A DNA stretch of 64,000 bases from contig SCRE01000018.1 in the NCBI GenBank assembly GCA_004297935.1, positions 248,001-312,000 of the forward strand, written 5' to 3'. The position numbers and the translations under genes are program-made. Positions 18,680-29,027 of this stretch are shown in pieces (position 1 is the stretch's first letter; every line of letters begins with the position of its first letter). This DNA is from Microbacteriaceae bacterium. GTDB lineage: Bacteria; Actinomycetota; Actinomycetes; Actinomycetales; Microbacteriaceae. The notes beneath the pieces are model-generated. The model saw only the letters and a program-made list of their open reading frames with translations, had not been told where the DNA came from and made no database searches.

Positions 18680-20287
18680 ATGCACACACTGACATCGACC
18701 TCGGATACTGCGGATCCGACCTTCTCCATGAACGACGCACAGCAGCGCGGACTCGTCGCCGAACTGCGCCAGCGTCTCGCCGTGACGGCATTGGGCGGCC
18801 CTGAACGCTCACGCGAGCGCCACATCGCACGCGGCAAACTCTTGCCGCGGCAACGCATCGATGAACTTCTGGATCGTGGCAGCCCGTTTCTGGAGATCGC
18901 GCCGCTGGCGGCCAACGGCCTCTACCACGACGACAGTCCAGGTGCGGGCCTGATCGCCGGAATCGGCCTGGTGCACGGGCGACACGTGCTGATCATCTGC
19001 AACGATGCGACAGTCAAAGGCGGCACGTATTATCCGCTGACCGTCAAGAAGCATCTGCGGGCGCAAGAGATCGCGCTCGAAAACCGCCTTCCGTGCATCT
19101 ACCTGGTCGACTCAGGCGGTGCCTTCCTGCCGAAGCAGGATGAGGTGTTTCCCGACCGCGACGACTTCGGGCGCATCTTCTTCAACCAGGCGCGGATGTC
19201 TGCTGCGAAGATTCCGCAGCTCGCCGCCGTGCTCGGCTCGTGCACGGCCGGAGGGGCGTATGTGCCGGCGATGAGCGACGAGACCGTGATCGTGCGCAAT
19301 CAGGGCACGATCTTCCTCGGCGGCCCGCCGCTGGTCAAGGCGGCGATCGGCGAGATCGTCACGGCGGAGGAGCTCGGCGGCGGCGACCTGCATTCTCGGG
19401 TCTCAGGTGTGACCGACCACCTGGCCGAAAGCGACGAGCACGCACTGGCGATCGTCCGCGACATCGTCTCGACACTGCCTGCCGAGGCTGCGCCGGTGTG
19501 GGATATCGTGCCCGGGAGGCCGCCCGTGCTCGACGAGACGGAACTGTACGGCGTTGTGCCGGTGGACGTGCAGGCCCACTACGACGTGCGCGAGGTGATC
19601 GGTCGTCTGGTCGACGGCAGCGAGTTCCACGAATTCAAGCAGGAATACGGAACGACGCTCGTCGCCGGATTCGCCCGGCTGCACGGGCATCCGGTCGGCA
19701 TCGTTGCGAACAATGGCGTACTGTTCAGCGAGTCTGCGCTGAAGGGTGCGCACTTCATCGAGCTGTGCGATCAGCGCGGTATTCCGCTCATCTTTCTGCA
19801 GAACATTTCCGGCTTCATGGTCGGTCGCGACTACGAGGCCGGCGGCATCGCCAAGCACGGCGCCAAAATGGTCACGGCTGTCGCGACGACGCGGGTGCCG
19901 AAGCTCACGGTGGTGATCGGCGGGTCGTTCGGTGCCGGCAACTATTCGATGTGCGGGCGCGCCTATTCGCCTCGCTTCCTCTGGATGTGGCCGGCTGCTC
20001 GCATCTCGGTCATGGGTGGGCCGCAGGCGGCTTCCGTGCTCGCCACGATTCGGCGAGAGCGTTTTGAGGCACACGGTGAAGACTGGCCGGCCGACGACGA
20101 GGCGGCCTTCAAAGCACCCATCGTCGACCAATACGAGCGGCAGGGCAGCCCGTACTACTCGACCGCCCGGTTGTGGGATGACGGCATCATCGATCCGGCG
20201 GACACCCGCACCGTGCTCGGCCTCGCGCTCGATGTCTGCTCGCACGCACCGCTGCCCGACACGGCCTTCGGCCTGTTCAGGATGTGA
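18680..20287 (+). CDS. Methylcrotonyl-CoA carboxylase, carboxyltransferase (beta) subunit
   Basis: A 535-residue biotin-dependent carboxyltransferase. The N-terminal half carries [19 protein letters not shown] and [31 protein letters not shown], typical of 3-methylcrotonyl-CoA rather than propionyl-CoA carboxylases; the C-terminal half has [20 protein letters not shown] and [16 protein letters not shown]. It transfers CO2 from biotin to 3-methylcrotonyl-CoA in leucine breakdown. ATG 18680 is the earliest sensible start; ATG 18728 also fits the homology. The upstream frame to 18578 encodes Arg-rich sequence and is rejected. It overlaps the alpha-subunit gene (GTGA). Confidence 0.93.
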   Translation: MHTLTSTSDTADPTFSMNDAQQRGLVAELRQRLAVTALGGPERSRERHIARGKLLPRQRIDELLDRGSPFLEIAPLAANGLYHDDSPGAGLIAGIGLVHGRHVLIICNDATVKGGTYYPLTVKKHLRAQEIALENRLPCIYLVDSGGAFLPKQDEVFPDRDDFGRIFFNQARMSAAKIPQLAAVLGSCTAGGAYVPAMSDETVIVRNQGTIFLGGPPLVKAAIGEIVTAEELGGGDLHSRVSGVTDHLAESDEHALAIVRDIVSTLPAEAAPVWDIVPGRPPVLDETELYGVVPVDVQAHYDVREVIGRLVDGSEFHEFKQEYGTTLVAGFARLHGHPVGIVANNGVLFSESALKGAHFIELCDQRGIPLIFLQNISGFMVGRDYEAGGIAKHGAKMVTAVATTRVPKLTVVIGGSFGAGNYSMCGRAYSPRFLWMWPAARISVMGGPQAASVLATIRRERFEAHGEDWPADDEAAFKAPIVDQYERQGSPYYSTARLWDDGIIDPADTRTVLGLALDVCSHAPLPDTAFGLFRM

Positions 20288-22461
20288 TCGCCGTGCTACC
20301 AGACAACTCAGACAGCGCGCGCTGCGCCGCCTCATCAGCCGGCGCCTCACCAGCCAGCACGTCACCAGCCGGCACGGCGGCTTCTAACACCGCGGCTTTC
20401 AACACCGTGCTCGTCGCCAACCGCGGTGAGATCGCCTGCCGGATCATCCGCACGCTGCGCCGCATGGGCATCCGCTCGGTCGCCGTGTACAGCGAAGCCG
20501 ACCGAAACGCGCTGCACGTGACGATGGCGGACACCGCCGTCCTGATCGGCCCCGCCGAACCACGGCTGAGCTACCTGAACATCGATGCCATCATCGCAGC
20601 CGCGCGGAGCACCGGCGCCGGTGCGGTGCATCCCGGGTACGGCTTCCTCTCCGAGAACGCGGACTTCGCACGTGCGTGCAAGACGGCAGGGCTTGTCTTC
20701 ATCGGGCCCGGCGAGAACGCGTTGGAGACGATGGGCGACAAGATCCGTTCGAAAAACCAGGTCGCTTCGCACGGTGTGCCGGTGACCCCGGGCGTCGCTG
20801 AGCCCGGCCTCGACGATGCGGCACTGATCGCGGCCGCGGGCGAGATCGGCTTCCCGATCCTGATCAAGCCCTCGGCCGGCGGCGGTGGCAAGGGCATGTA
20901 TGCGGTCGAGACGCCTGCGGAGCTCCCGGCCGCACTGGCTGCGGCGCGGCGGGTCGCTGCGAGCGCGTTCGGAGACGACACCCTGTTTCTCGAGCGGCTG
21001 ATTGCGACGCCGCGACACATCGAAGTGCAGTTGCTGGCCGACAGCCACGGTCATGTGATCCATCTCGGCGAACGCGAATGCTCACTGCAACGGCGGCATC
21101 AGAAGGTCATCGAGGAGGCGCCGTCGCCCCTGCTGTCGCCCCAGACCCGTGCCCGGATCGGCGAGGCGGCCTGTGCGGTCGCCCGCAGCGTCGACTATGT
21201 CGGTGCGGGCACGGTCGAGTTCCTCGTCTCGGATGCGGCGCCGGACGAGTTCTTCTTCATGGAGATGAACACGAGGCTGCAGGTCGAGCATCCGGTCACC
21301 GAGGCGGTCACCGGCATCGACCTGGTCGAATGGCAGGTGCGCATCGCAGCAGGCGATCAGCTGACAGTGCGCCAGCAGGATGTGGTGTTGAACGGTCATG
21401 CGATCGAAGCGCGTGTTTACGCGGAGGACCCGCGCAACGAATTCCTGCCGTCCACCGGTCGCATTCTCGCGTTGCGCGAGGCCGCGGCTGCCGGCGGCGG
21501 CGAGCACGGCATCCGGGTGGACAGCGCGCTGACCGAAGGTCTCGAGATCTCGCCGAGCTACGACCCGATGCTGGCCAAGGTCATCGCTCGGGGGTCGGAC
21601 CGGGCGCAGGCCATCGGCCGCCTCGAGCGTGCGCTCGCCGAAACCGTCATCCTCGGTGTGCACACGAATCTGGAGTATCTGGCGGCGCTGCTTGCCGACC
21701 CGGCCGTGCAGGCGGGAGACCTGGACACCGGACTGATCGAGCGCACACTGCCGACGATCGCATTTCGCGCAATCGACGACGGCATCCTGGTGGCCGCCGC
21801 TCTTGTGCTGCACGAGGCGGCCTGGTCGAATGCGACGGATGCGTCGTGGTCGCGACCGACCGGGTGGCGCGTCGGCGATGCCGCCCCGCTTCGATACGAG
21901 TTCGGATTCGGGGCAGACGCCCGTGCGTCGGTCGAGGTCGCGGGTGCGCCGACGGATGCCGTCGTGCGCGTTCTGCGCGCCGCCGATGGCACATCCACAG
22001 CGCTGCGCCCCGCCGCGCTGGTGCGTGGAATCGAACCGGCCGGCTTCGTCCGCGCGCCCGGCGCGGTTCGACTGGAGTTCGACGGCATCATGCGCACGTT
22101 CTGGGTCGCACGCGCAGGCGGAGTGCTGTGGCTGTCCGACAACGGATTCAGCACGACGCTGCACATTCGCGATCGCGCTACAGAGCTCGCCGAGCACCTG
22201 GCCACGCGGAACCATGACGATGGGCCAGTCGACCCGCAGGTGCGCTCGCCCATGCCAGGTACCGTGGTGACCGTGGACGTCTCCAACGGTGACCACGTCG
22301 AGGCCGGGGCAGGCGTCGCCACGATCGAGGCCATGAAGATGGAGCATCGCCTCATCTCACCCGTGGCCGGGACCGTGAGCATCGGCATCCGCACCGGCGA
22401 TCTGGTGAAGGCGAACCAGCTCATCGCCACCATCGCGGTGGCCGAGAACACCCCCGGCTGA
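20284..22461 (+). CDS. Methylcrotonyl-CoA carboxylase, biotin carboxylase/biotin carrier (alpha) subunit
   Basis: A 725-residue biotin enzyme. Biotin carboxylase homology starts at [20 protein letters not shown] near residue 40 and includes the glycine-rich ATP loop [11 protein letters not shown] and the [13 protein letters not shown] segment. The biotinyl domain closes the protein with EAMKMEH and the biotinylated Lys685. The first 40 residues are a low-complexity Ser/Ala/Thr extension rich in short repeats and unlike family members. GTG 20284 overlaps the beta stop. The two subunits together carboxylate 3-methylcrotonyl-CoA to 3-methylglutaconyl-CoA. Confidence 0.94.
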   Translation: MIAVLPDNSDSARCAASSAGASPASTSPAGTAASNTAAFNTVLVANRGEIACRIIRTLRRMGIRSVAVYSEADRNALHVTMADTAVLIGPAEPRLSYLNIDAIIAAARSTGAGAVHPGYGFLSENADFARACKTAGLVFIGPGENALETMGDKIRSKNQVASHGVPVTPGVAEPGLDDAALIAAAGEIGFPILIKPSAGGGGKGMYAVETPAELPAALAAARRVAASAFGDDTLFLERLIATPRHIEVQLLADSHGHVIHLGERECSLQRRHQKVIEEAPSPLLSPQTRARIGEAACAVARSVDYVGAGTVEFLVSDAAPDEFFFMEMNTRLQVEHPVTEAVTGIDLVEWQVRIAAGDQLTVRQQDVVLNGHAIEARVYAEDPRNEFLPSTGRILALREAAAAGGGEHGIRVDSALTEGLEISPSYDPMLAKVIARGSDRAQAIGRLERALAETVILGVHTNLEYLAALLADPAVQAGDLDTGLIERTLPTIAFRAIDDGILVAAALVLHEAAWSNATDASWSRPTGWRVGDAAPLRYEFGFGADARASVEVAGAPTDAVVRVLRAADGTSTALRPAALVRGIEPAGFVRAPGAVRLEFDGIMRTFWVARAGGVLWLSDNGFSTTLHIRDRATELAEHLATRNHDDGPVDPQVRSPMPGTVVTVDVSNGDHVEAGAGVATIEAMKMEHRLISPVAGTVSIGIRTGDLVKANQLIATIAVAENTPG

Positions 22462-22592
22462 CGGTGACGCTCCAGCCCATTCGAGAACACTGGGAATCCG
22501 CGCCCAGACCAGGCAGACTCGGAGGCAGGGCGGACTCGGAGACGGGCGGACTCGCACGCCGGCACAGGTACAGCAGACAGGGAAGGTCGCAG

Positions 22593-23405
22593 ATGATCGA
22601 CAAAGTGGTGGTGAGCGCGGCGGAGGCCGTCGCAGACATACCGGACGGCGCATCCGTCGCGGTCGGCGGTTTCGGTCTGTGCGGAATCCCGTCCGCGCTG
22701 ATCGCGGCGCTGTACGAGGCGGGCCCACGCGAGTTGGAGACGATCACCAACAACTGCGGCGTCGACGACTGGGGGCTCGGCATCCTGCTGTCCGACCATC
22801 GCATCCGTCGCACCGTGAGCTCGTACGTCGGGGAGAATCAGGAATTCGCCAGGCAGTTCCTGGCCGGGGAGCTCGAGGTGGAACTCACGCCCCAGGGAAC
22901 CCTTGCGGAGCGGATGCGGGCGGGCGGCGCCGGGATTCCGGCATTCTATACGCCGGCCGGTGTCGGGACGCAGATCAGCGAGGGCGGCCTGCCGCAGCGC
23001 TATGACGGTGCGGGCGGTATCGCGCAGGCGTCTGCGCCGCGGGAGGTGCGCAACTTCGACGGCGTCGACTACGTGCTCGAACGATCCGTGCGTCCCGACT
23101 TCGCGCTCGTGCATGCTGCCCAGGGCGACCGGTACGGCAATCTGATCTACCGCGAAGCGGCGATGAACTTCAATCCACTCGCCGCGATGTGCGGGCGGAT
23201 CACGATCGCGGAGGTCGAAGAGATCGTCGACGCAGGGGAATTGGACCCGGGGCGCGTGCAGACTCCCGGCATCTTCGTGCAGCGAGTGGTGCTCGCCGCC
23301 GGCTTCGAGAAGCGGATCGAGCGGCGCACCGTCGCGTCGAACACTGTCGTCTCAAACACCGTCACCTCGAACACCGTCACCTCGAACACGGGGGAGGCCC
23401 GCTGA
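22593..23405 (+). CDS. scoA: 3-oxoacid CoA-transferase, subunit A
   Basis: A 270-residue family I CoA-transferase alpha subunit. It shows [23 protein letters not shown] (CoA loop), [17 protein letters not shown] and [16 protein letters not shown]. With subunit B it moves CoA from succinyl-CoA to acetoacetate, recovering acetoacetyl-CoA from the ketone body produced by leucine breakdown. The C terminus ends in about three and a half copies of a 15-bp repeat encoding SNTVT (23337-23390). ATG 22593 follows GGGAAGG; the 131-base gap from the preceding gene contains short GC repeats and no gene. Confidence 0.93.
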   Translation: MIDKVVVSAAEAVADIPDGASVAVGGFGLCGIPSALIAALYEAGPRELETITNNCGVDDWGLGILLSDHRIRRTVSSYVGENQEFARQFLAGELEVELTPQGTLAERMRAGGAGIPAFYTPAGVGTQISEGGLPQRYDGAGGIAQASAPREVRNFDGVDYVLERSVRPDFALVHAAQGDRYGNLIYREAAMNFNPLAAMCGRITIAEVEEIVDAGELDPGRVQTPGIFVQRVVLAAGFEKRIERRTVASNTVVSNTVTSNTVTSNTGEAR

Positions 23406-24082
23406 TGGCATTGACACGAACCGGACTCGCAGCCAGGGTCGCGCGCGAATTGGAGAACGGGCAATACGTCAACCTCGGCATCGGCATGCCGACGCTGATC
23501 CCCAACTACATCCCGGATGGGATCGAGGTGGTGCTGCATTCGGAGAACGGCATTCTCGGCGTCGGCCCCTATCCGACGGAAGAGAACATCGACCCCGACC
23601 TGATCAATGCGGGCAAGGAGACGGTGACCGTCAACTCCGGTGCGGCGTTCTTCGACTCGGCGACGTCGTTCAGCATGATCCGCGGCGGTCACGTCGACCT
23701 GGCGGTGCTCGGCGCGATGCAGGTCTCCGCGGACGGGGATCTCGCCAACTGGATGATCCCCGGAAAAGTCGTCAAGGGTATGGGCGGCGCGATGGACCTG
23801 GTGTTCGGCGCCAAGCGGGTGATCGTCATGATGGAGCATGTCGACCGTACCGGCACCCCCAAGATCCTCGATGAGTGCACTCTGCCGTTCACCGGCCGGC
23901 GCTGCGTGGATCGCATCATCACGGATCTCGCCGTGATCGACGTCGTGCGCGCCGAAGACGGTTCCGGAGTCCTGCACCTGGTCGAATGCGCCCCCGGGGT
24001 CAGCGCGGGCGAGGTCATCGCCGCAACCGGCGCGCCATTGGTGGTCGACCGCGACCTGGCCGACGGCGGTGGTGCGGCATGA
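23405..24082 (+). CDS. scoB: 3-oxoacid CoA-transferase, subunit B
   Basis: A 225-residue beta subunit. [16 protein letters not shown] and [17 protein letters not shown] are both diagnostic; the Glu of SENG is the residue that forms the covalent CoA thioester. [21 protein letters not shown] follows. The gene begins inside the scoA stop codon (TGATG) and its own stop overlaps the next start, so it is tightly coupled. The length is normal for the family. Confidence 0.95.
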   Translation: MALTRTGLAARVARELENGQYVNLGIGMPTLIPNYIPDGIEVVLHSENGILGVGPYPTEENIDPDLINAGKETVTVNSGAAFFDSATSFSMIRGGHVDLAVLGAMQVSADGDLANWMIPGKVVKGMGGAMDLVFGAKRVIVMMEHVDRTGTPKILDECTLPFTGRRCVDRIITDLAVIDVVRAEDGSGVLHLVECAPGVSAGEVIAATGAPLVVDRDLADGGGAA

Positions 24083-24618
24083 GCACGGGTCAGGCCCCGG
24101 ATGACGAGACGGCCGCGCACATCATCACGCACATCGTCACGCAGCGCGGGCTGTACTACGAGGAGTTCGAACCGGGCACGCTGTACCGCCACCGACCGGG
24201 ACGTACGATCACCGAAGCAGACAACGTCTTGTTCACCACCCTGACGATGAACACGCAATCCCTGCACCTCGACGCGGCGTTCTCGGCCACCCAGCCATTC
24301 GGCCGGCGGCTGGTGAACTCGATGCTGACGCTCGCGACGCTGATCGGCAGTTCCGTTGCGCAGCTGACGCAGGGCACGCTGGTCGCCAACCTCGGTTTCG
24401 GCGAGATCGCATTCCCGCATCCACTGTTCCACGGTGACACGCTCTATTCCGAGACCCGCGTCGAGAGCAAGCGGCTGTCGGCATCCCGGCCCGGCCAGGG
24501 CATCGTCACGCTCCGGCACACCGGCCGGAACCAAGACGGCACGATTGTGGCAACGGCGTCTCGATCCGCTCTGATGTGGTGCGAGGCCGCCCATGCCGCG
24601 GCAGGCGGCACGCCGTGA
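24079..24618 (+). CDS. MaoC-like hot-dog fold enoyl-CoA hydratase
   Basis: A 179-residue single hot-dog domain. Visible are [20 protein letters not shown] and [20 protein letters not shown], the latter with the Asp/His-type catalytic segment of MaoC dehydratases, then [14 protein letters not shown]. By position it matches Rv2499c of Mycobacterium, and it is the best candidate here for hydrating 3-methylglutaconyl-CoA, a step otherwise missing from the operon. This assignment is inferred from context. ATG 24079 overlaps the scoB stop; the stop overlaps the GTG of the next gene. Confidence 0.85.
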   Translation: MSTGQAPDDETAAHIITHIVTQRGLYYEEFEPGTLYRHRPGRTITEADNVLFTTLTMNTQSLHLDAAFSATQPFGRRLVNSMLTLATLIGSSVAQLTQGTLVANLGFGEIAFPHPLFHGDTLYSETRVESKRLSASRPGQGIVTLRHTGRNQDGTIVATASRSALMWCEAAHAAAGGTP

Positions 24619-25457
24619 CGGCTCGCATAGCCGCCGGTGCGATATTCGCCCTCGGGCCCGCCCTGCTGTTCTGTCCGGCCGACCGACCCGATCGCTTCCG
24701 GAAAGCGCTCGACCGGGCGGATGCCGTCATCCTCGATCTCGAGGACGCCGTCGCCCCCGCCGACCGTCCGGCCGCCCGCGATGCCCTGCGTCACAGCGGC
24801 TTGGATCCCACGCGAGTGATCGTCCGGATCAACTCCGCGGACTCCGCGGACTTCGGCGAAGACCTCGCCGCGGTGCGCGCGTGCGGCTACCGCACGGTGA
24901 TGCTGCCCAAGGCCGCATCACACCTGGATGCGCGTCGCATCGCCGCGTTCGACGAGTCTCTCGGTGTGATCGCACTGTGCGAGAGCGCGGCAGGCATCGC
25001 CGCGGTGCGGGAGATCGCGGCAGAGTCGAACGTCGCCGCGCTGATGTGGGGGGCCGAGGACCTCATCGCCTCGCTCGGCGGCATGGCGAGCCGTTTCGTG
25101 GACGGCCGCTACCGGCCCGTCGCCGAGTATGCGCGAGCCGCGGTGCTCATCGCTGCCGGGGCCGCGGGCAAGGCGGCCATCGACACGGTGCACCTGGACA
25201 TCGCAGACACCGACGGTCTCGCCGCGGAAGCCGCCGATGCGGTCGCCAGCGGCTTCCAGGCGACGGCGTGCATCCACCCGAGCCAGGTCGAGATCATCCG
25301 TGCCGCCTATCGGCCGAGCACCGGCGAGGTCGCGGATGCACAGGCGATGCTGGCGGCCGCCCGCGAGCACCCAGGTGTCTTCCGGTGGGGCGACCGGATG
25401 GTCGACGCCCCGGTGCTGCGACACGCCGAAGCGATCCTGCGGCGCGCCCGCCCCTGA
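24615..25457 (+). CDS. CitE-like (HpcH/HpaI family) 3-hydroxyacyl-CoA lyase
   Basis: A 280-residue TIM-barrel lyase. Active-site segments are FCPADRPDRFRKAL, VILDLEDAVAP (Glu-Asp), VIALCESAAGIAAVREIA (metal Glu), MWGAEDLIASLGG (metal Asp) and CIHPSQVEIIRAAY. Citrate lyase partners are absent, so it is not a citrate lyase subunit. The orthologous position in Mycobacterium tuberculosis is Rv2498c, reported as a beta-hydroxyacyl-CoA lyase acting in leucine and itaconate breakdown; cleavage of 3-hydroxy-3-methylglutaryl-CoA to acetyl-CoA and acetoacetate is therefore the likely role. GTG 24615 overlaps the maoC-like stop. Confidence 0.88.
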   Translation: MTARIAAGAIFALGPALLFCPADRPDRFRKALDRADAVILDLEDAVAPADRPAARDALRHSGLDPTRVIVRINSADSADFGEDLAAVRACGYRTVMLPKAASHLDARRIAAFDESLGVIALCESAAGIAAVREIAAESNVAALMWGAEDLIASLGGMASRFVDGRYRPVAEYARAAVLIAAGAAGKAAIDTVHLDIADTDGLAAEAADAVASGFQATACIHPSQVEIIRAAYRPSTGEVADAQAMLAAAREHPGVFRWGDRMVDAPVLRHAEAILRRARP

Positions 25458-25534
25458 CGGCGATACGAAAGATTTGGTAACGGTTGCCGTGTGCCCCGGA
25501 GCTTTGTCGGTGGGCTGACCTACGCTCGTAGTGA

Positions 25535-25562
25535 GGTGCATCGAATCGATTTGAAGTGCACC
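25535..25562. promoter_or_regulatory. Palindromic site upstream of the aldo/keto reductase
   Basis: GGTGCA (25535-25540) pairs with TGCACC (25557-25562) around a 14-base near-palindrome TCGAATCGATTTGA. It lies 55 bases before the next start and looks like a repressor site or small hairpin. Confidence 0.4.
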
Positions 25563-25616
25563 GAAGCGATTCACGCGGTGTGTGTCGCCCTGGGGTCGAG
25601 TGCAGGGAGGGAGAAC

Positions 25617-26753
25617 GTGGCATTGCCGTTCTCGGTGCGGGCGCGAGAGCAGAATGCGAACAGCGATCCAGTCACGTCGGATGCTCACGCGTCGACTGCT
25701 CGCACGTCGGCTGCAGGTGCGCCGGAACCCGATGCGGTCGCCGATCCAGCGGTGCGGACGGATGCGACGACTCGAACCGGTCAGCCGCCAGGGTCGACAC
25801 CGGTTGACTTCGAGCTGACCGGGCCGCTGTCCATCGTCGCCAAGCGCAGAGTCAACGAGTCCGCCCTCACGGTGTTTCCGGTCGCGCTGGGCGGGAGCAC
25901 GTTCGGTTGGACGGCGGATGCGGACACGTCGACGCAGATCCTCGACCGGTTCAGCGATCTGGGCGGCAACTTGATCGACACGGCCGACAGCTATGCGAGC
26001 GGTCGCAGCGAGTTGATCATCGGCGGCTGGCTGCGCGCGCGTCGCAATCGCGACCACGTCATCGTGTCGACGAAGATCGGCCGCAATGCCGACAATCCCG
26101 GGCTCGGCTCGGTCAGCATGATCCGGGCGGTCGAGGCGTCCCTGGCACGTCTGGGCACCGACCACATCGACATTCTCTCCTTCCACGACGAAGACAGTGC
26201 CGCGGCACTGGAAGACAGCCTTGCCACGGCGGAATGGCTGATCGAAACCGGAAAGGTTCGCTACTTGTCCGCCGCCAACTTCTCGGCGGAACGCCTGATC
26301 GAGGCGCGCATCCTGTCATCGACCGGATTGCCGCAGTTCGTGAGCATTCAGACGCACTACAACCTCATGCATCGCGCCGAATTCGAGGGCGACGTGCGCA
26401 TCGTCGCCGCGGCGCAGTCGCTTGCCGTCATGCCCTACGCGTCGCTGGCCGGCGGTTACCTCAGCGGCAAATATCGGTCGAAGGACGCGGCCGGCCACAG
26501 CCCGCGCGCGGCGAACGCGCTCAGTTACCTGGGTCGCAAGGGCAACCGTGTGCTCACTGCGCTGAATCGCGTCGCCGCCATGCACCAGACGAGTCCCGCG
26601 AGCATCGCACTCGCCTGGCTGCTTGCGAAGCGCAATGTGACGGCGGCGATCGCCGGCGCCAGTCGCCCGGAGCAGGTCGACGGCATGATGAAGGCTGCCG
26701 GCGTGCGCCTCACCCGCGCGCAGATGCTCGAACTCGACCGCGTCTCCGACTGA
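25617..26753 (+). CDS. Aldo/keto reductase
   Basis: A 378-residue protein with a disordered Ala/Thr-rich N-terminal extension of about 65 residues and an NADPH-dependent TIM barrel thereafter. Barrel markers are LGGSTFGW, NLIDTADSYASGRSE (catalytic Asp and Tyr), VIVSTKIG (Lys), and the C-terminal cofactor segment AIAGASRPEQVDGMM. The substrate is unknown; the family reduces aldehydes and ketones. GTG 25617 follows GGGAGGGAG at 25605-25613 and is preferred over starts further upstream. A TetR regulator gene faces it convergently. Confidence 0.9.
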   Translation: MALPFSVRAREQNANSDPVTSDAHASTARTSAAGAPEPDAVADPAVRTDATTRTGQPPGSTPVDFELTGPLSIVAKRRVNESALTVFPVALGGSTFGWTADADTSTQILDRFSDLGGNLIDTADSYASGRSELIIGGWLRARRNRDHVIVSTKIGRNADNPGLGSVSMIRAVEASLARLGTDHIDILSFHDEDSAAALEDSLATAEWLIETGKVRYLSAANFSAERLIEARILSSTGLPQFVSIQTHYNLMHRAEFEGDVRIVAAAQSLAVMPYASLAGGYLSGKYRSKDAAGHSPRAANALSYLGRKGNRVLTALNRVAAMHQTSPASIALAWLLAKRNVTAAIAGASRPEQVDGMMKAAGVRLTRAQMLELDRVSD

Positions 26754-26848
26754 ACGGCCCTCGTCGCGCTTGACGGGGACGATTGTCGGGGGTGCGATCG
26801 GCCGGGTGATCGGCCGGGTGCGACCAGCGGGTCGGCCGGCGCAATCGA

Positions 26849-27433
26849 TTACGCCGCGTCCAACGTCCGTTCGAATGCCCGCAGCAGTGCGGCATTGGCT
26901 GTCACCGGATCGCCGACGTTGCCGCCGGAGAGTGCGCCGTCGCGAGCGAGCAGAAGATCATCCGCACCGTCTTCGGGATTCGGGTGCCGCATCTCCGTCA
27001 ACAGTTCGATCAGAGTGTCCCGGTACCAGGTGCGGTGCTCGGTCACGGCGATCCGAACGGGGTGGGCCGGATCGGAGAACTGCGCGGCGGCATTGATATA
27101 GGGGCAGCCATGGAATTTGTCCCGTGCGGCCTCTCTGACGATGTTCCGTGCGAGCGAGCGCAACACCGCCTTGGGGTCACCCAGCGTCTCGCGCTCGCGC
27201 GCAATGAACTCGCGTGCGCTGCGGTCCCGCCCGGTCACATAGGCGACGATCAGGCGGTCCTTTGACCGATAGTGCTTGTAGAACGTCGCCTTGGTCACAT
27301 GCGCCGCAGCGATGATCTTGTCGACGCCGACCGTGTGGATGCCCTCCGTGTAGAACAGTTCGTCGGCGACCTGCAGGATCTTTACCTTCGCCGGTGCTGG
27401 CGGCCTTTCGGCGCGACTACGGACGGTCTCCAT
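26849..27433 (-). CDS. TetR/AcrR family regulator
   Basis: A 194-residue regulator. The helix-turn-helix is in ILQVADELFYTEGIHTVGVD and TKATFYKHYRSKDRLIVAYV (residues 20-65). The C-terminal domain contains DKFHGCPYINAAAQFSD, a segment typical of a large TetR subgroup linked to redox or detoxification genes. AAAGGGAG precedes ATG 27433. It is convergent with the aldo/keto reductase and divergent from the M16 peptidase gene; which of these it controls, besides itself, is not shown by the sequence. Confidence 0.87.
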   Translation of the reverse strand: METVRSRAERPPAPAKVKILQVADELFYTEGIHTVGVDKIIAAAHVTKATFYKHYRSKDRLIVAYVTGRDRSAREFIARERETLGDPKAVLRSLARNIVREAARDKFHGCPYINAAAQFSDPAHPVRIAVTEHRTWYRDTLIELLTEMRHPNPEDGADDLLLARDGALSGGNVGDPVTANAALLRAFERTLDAA

Positions 27434-27484
27434 GGGGCTCCCTTTCAGGCTCCTCCGCTGCGGGAGCTCGGCGCGCTCACTCGT

Positions 27485-27521
27485 TATACTCAGCGGTGAT
27501 CAAACAGATCGACTCAGTATA
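27485..27521. promoter_or_regulatory. Divergent -10 elements between the TetR and M16 peptidase genes
   Basis: TATACT occurs on the plus strand at 27485-27490 and on the minus strand at 27521-27516, forming an inverted pair with ACTCAG repeated inside. Both are good -10 hexamers for the two divergent genes. Confidence 0.45.
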
Positions 27522-27599
27522 GCCAGACAGAATGGTCGGTTTGTCCGCACTTGTGAGGACATGTTCGGCGTGTCGTGTCCCTGGCGTAGGGTTGTTCTG

Positions 27600-28976
27600 A
27601 TGAACGGCGCCGTTGACCTCCCCCTCGGCATGGCCGAACTCTCTTTCACGGCCTCCGGTGAAGCGCTCGTACGCCGCTCCGTGTTGCCGTGCGGCGTGCG
27701 TATTCTCAGCGAGCACGTGCCGGGATCGCGCAGCGCGACGATCGGCTATTGGGTTGCCGTCGGCTCGCGCGATGAACTGGCCGCACGCGTCGCGCGTGGC
27801 GGCGTCCCAGCACGGTCGGCGAGCTTCGGCTCGACGCATTTCCTGGAGCACCTGCTGTTCAAGGGGACCGCAAAGCGCAGCGCCTTGGACATCGCTATCG
27901 CATTCGACGTGGTCGGCGGTGAGCACAACGCGATCACGGCGAAGGAATACACCTGCTACTTCGCGAAGGTGCAGGACCGCGACCTGCCGATGGCCGTCGA
28001 GGTCATCGCGGACATGCTGACCTCATCCCTGCTGGACCCCGGCGAATTCGAGAACGAACGCGAGGTGATCCTCGAAGAGCTGTCGATGGCCGAGGACGAT
28101 CCGGCGGATGTCGCGACCGAGCGCCTGTTCGAGGCGGTGTTGGGCGAGCATCCGCTGGGCCGGCCGATCGGCGGAAGCCCCGAGACCATCCGGGCTGCGA
28201 CCCGCGCCGCTGTGTTCGAGCACTATCAGGCGAACTATCGAGCCCGCGACCTCGTGATCACGGCGGCCGGTGCTGTGGACCACGATCGGCTCGTCACCGA
28301 TGTCGAGCAGGCTCTGCGCGCGGCTCAATGGGCGTTGGATGCCGAGGCGACCCCGGTGCCGCGTCGCGCGAGCACGCCGGCGGTGATCGCCCGCGCACAG
28401 GCCGTCGTCACCGTTCAGCGCCCCCTCGAGCAGGCGAACATCCTCGTCGGGATGCCCGGCCTGGTCGCCGCAGACGAGCGTCGTGGCATCATGAGCGTGC
28501 TCAACTCAATCCTGGGAGGCGGCATGTCCAGTCGCCTGTTCCAGGAGGTCAGGGAGAAACGGGGGCTCGCCTACGCCGTTTACTCGTTCTCCGCCGCATT
28601 CTCCGACGCCGGCATCTTCGGTCTGTATGCCGGCTGTGGACCGGCGAAAGCAGCGCAGGTCGCCGAATTGATGCTCGCGGAACTGCACCGGATGGCAGAC
28701 GACGGCGTCACCGCGGACGAGTTGCGCCGCGCGGTCGGCCAGCTGTCGGGAAGCATGGCGCTCGCCCTGGAGGACTCGGACACCCGGATGTCGCGCCTCG
28801 GCCGCGCCGAGATCACACTGGGGGAATTCGCCGATCTTGACGAGAGCTTGCGACGGCTCGCCCTCGTCACCACGGAAGACGTGCAGGTACTTGCCGCCGA
28901 GTTGGCCCACAGGCCGATTTCGGTGGCCGCAATCGGGACTGTCGATGACGACACGTTCTCCCGCATCGCGTCCTGA
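27600..28976 (+). CDS. M16 family zinc metallopeptidase (processing-peptidase-like)
   Basis: A 458-residue single-chain M16 peptidase of the PepR/YmxG type. The inverted zinc motif HxxEH is HFLEH (His80, Glu83, His84); the distal zinc Glu lies in NEREVILEELSMAEDDP. The second, inactive half contains QANILVGMPGL and GGGMSSRLFQEVREKRGLAYAVYSF. Between VGSRDE and the zinc motif is a run of about 16 residues (LAARVARGGVPARSASF) longer than in typical members. In many actinobacteria this gene follows pnp; here it does not. No signal peptide is seen. ATG 27600 begins the usual N terminus. Confidence 0.92.
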   Translation: MNGAVDLPLGMAELSFTASGEALVRRSVLPCGVRILSEHVPGSRSATIGYWVAVGSRDELAARVARGGVPARSASFGSTHFLEHLLFKGTAKRSALDIAIAFDVVGGEHNAITAKEYTCYFAKVQDRDLPMAVEVIADMLTSSLLDPGEFENEREVILEELSMAEDDPADVATERLFEAVLGEHPLGRPIGGSPETIRAATRAAVFEHYQANYRARDLVITAAGAVDHDRLVTDVEQALRAAQWALDAEATPVPRRASTPAVIARAQAVVTVQRPLEQANILVGMPGLVAADERRGIMSVLNSILGGGMSSRLFQEVREKRGLAYAVYSFSAAFSDAGIFGLYAGCGPAKAAQVAELMLAELHRMADDGVTADELRRAVGQLSGSMALALEDSDTRMSRLGRAEITLGEFADLDESLRRLALVTTEDVQVLAAELAHRPISVAAIGTVDDDTFSRIAS

Positions 28977-29027
28977 CGTCGAGAAACGCGCGACACCGAC
29001 GCGCACGAGACAAGAAAGGCCGATTTC

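Noticed and set aside
23875-24078. Arg-rich upstream extension of the MaoC gene
   Set aside because: It lies wholly within scoB in another frame; the ATGA overlap at 24079 is the normal coupled start.
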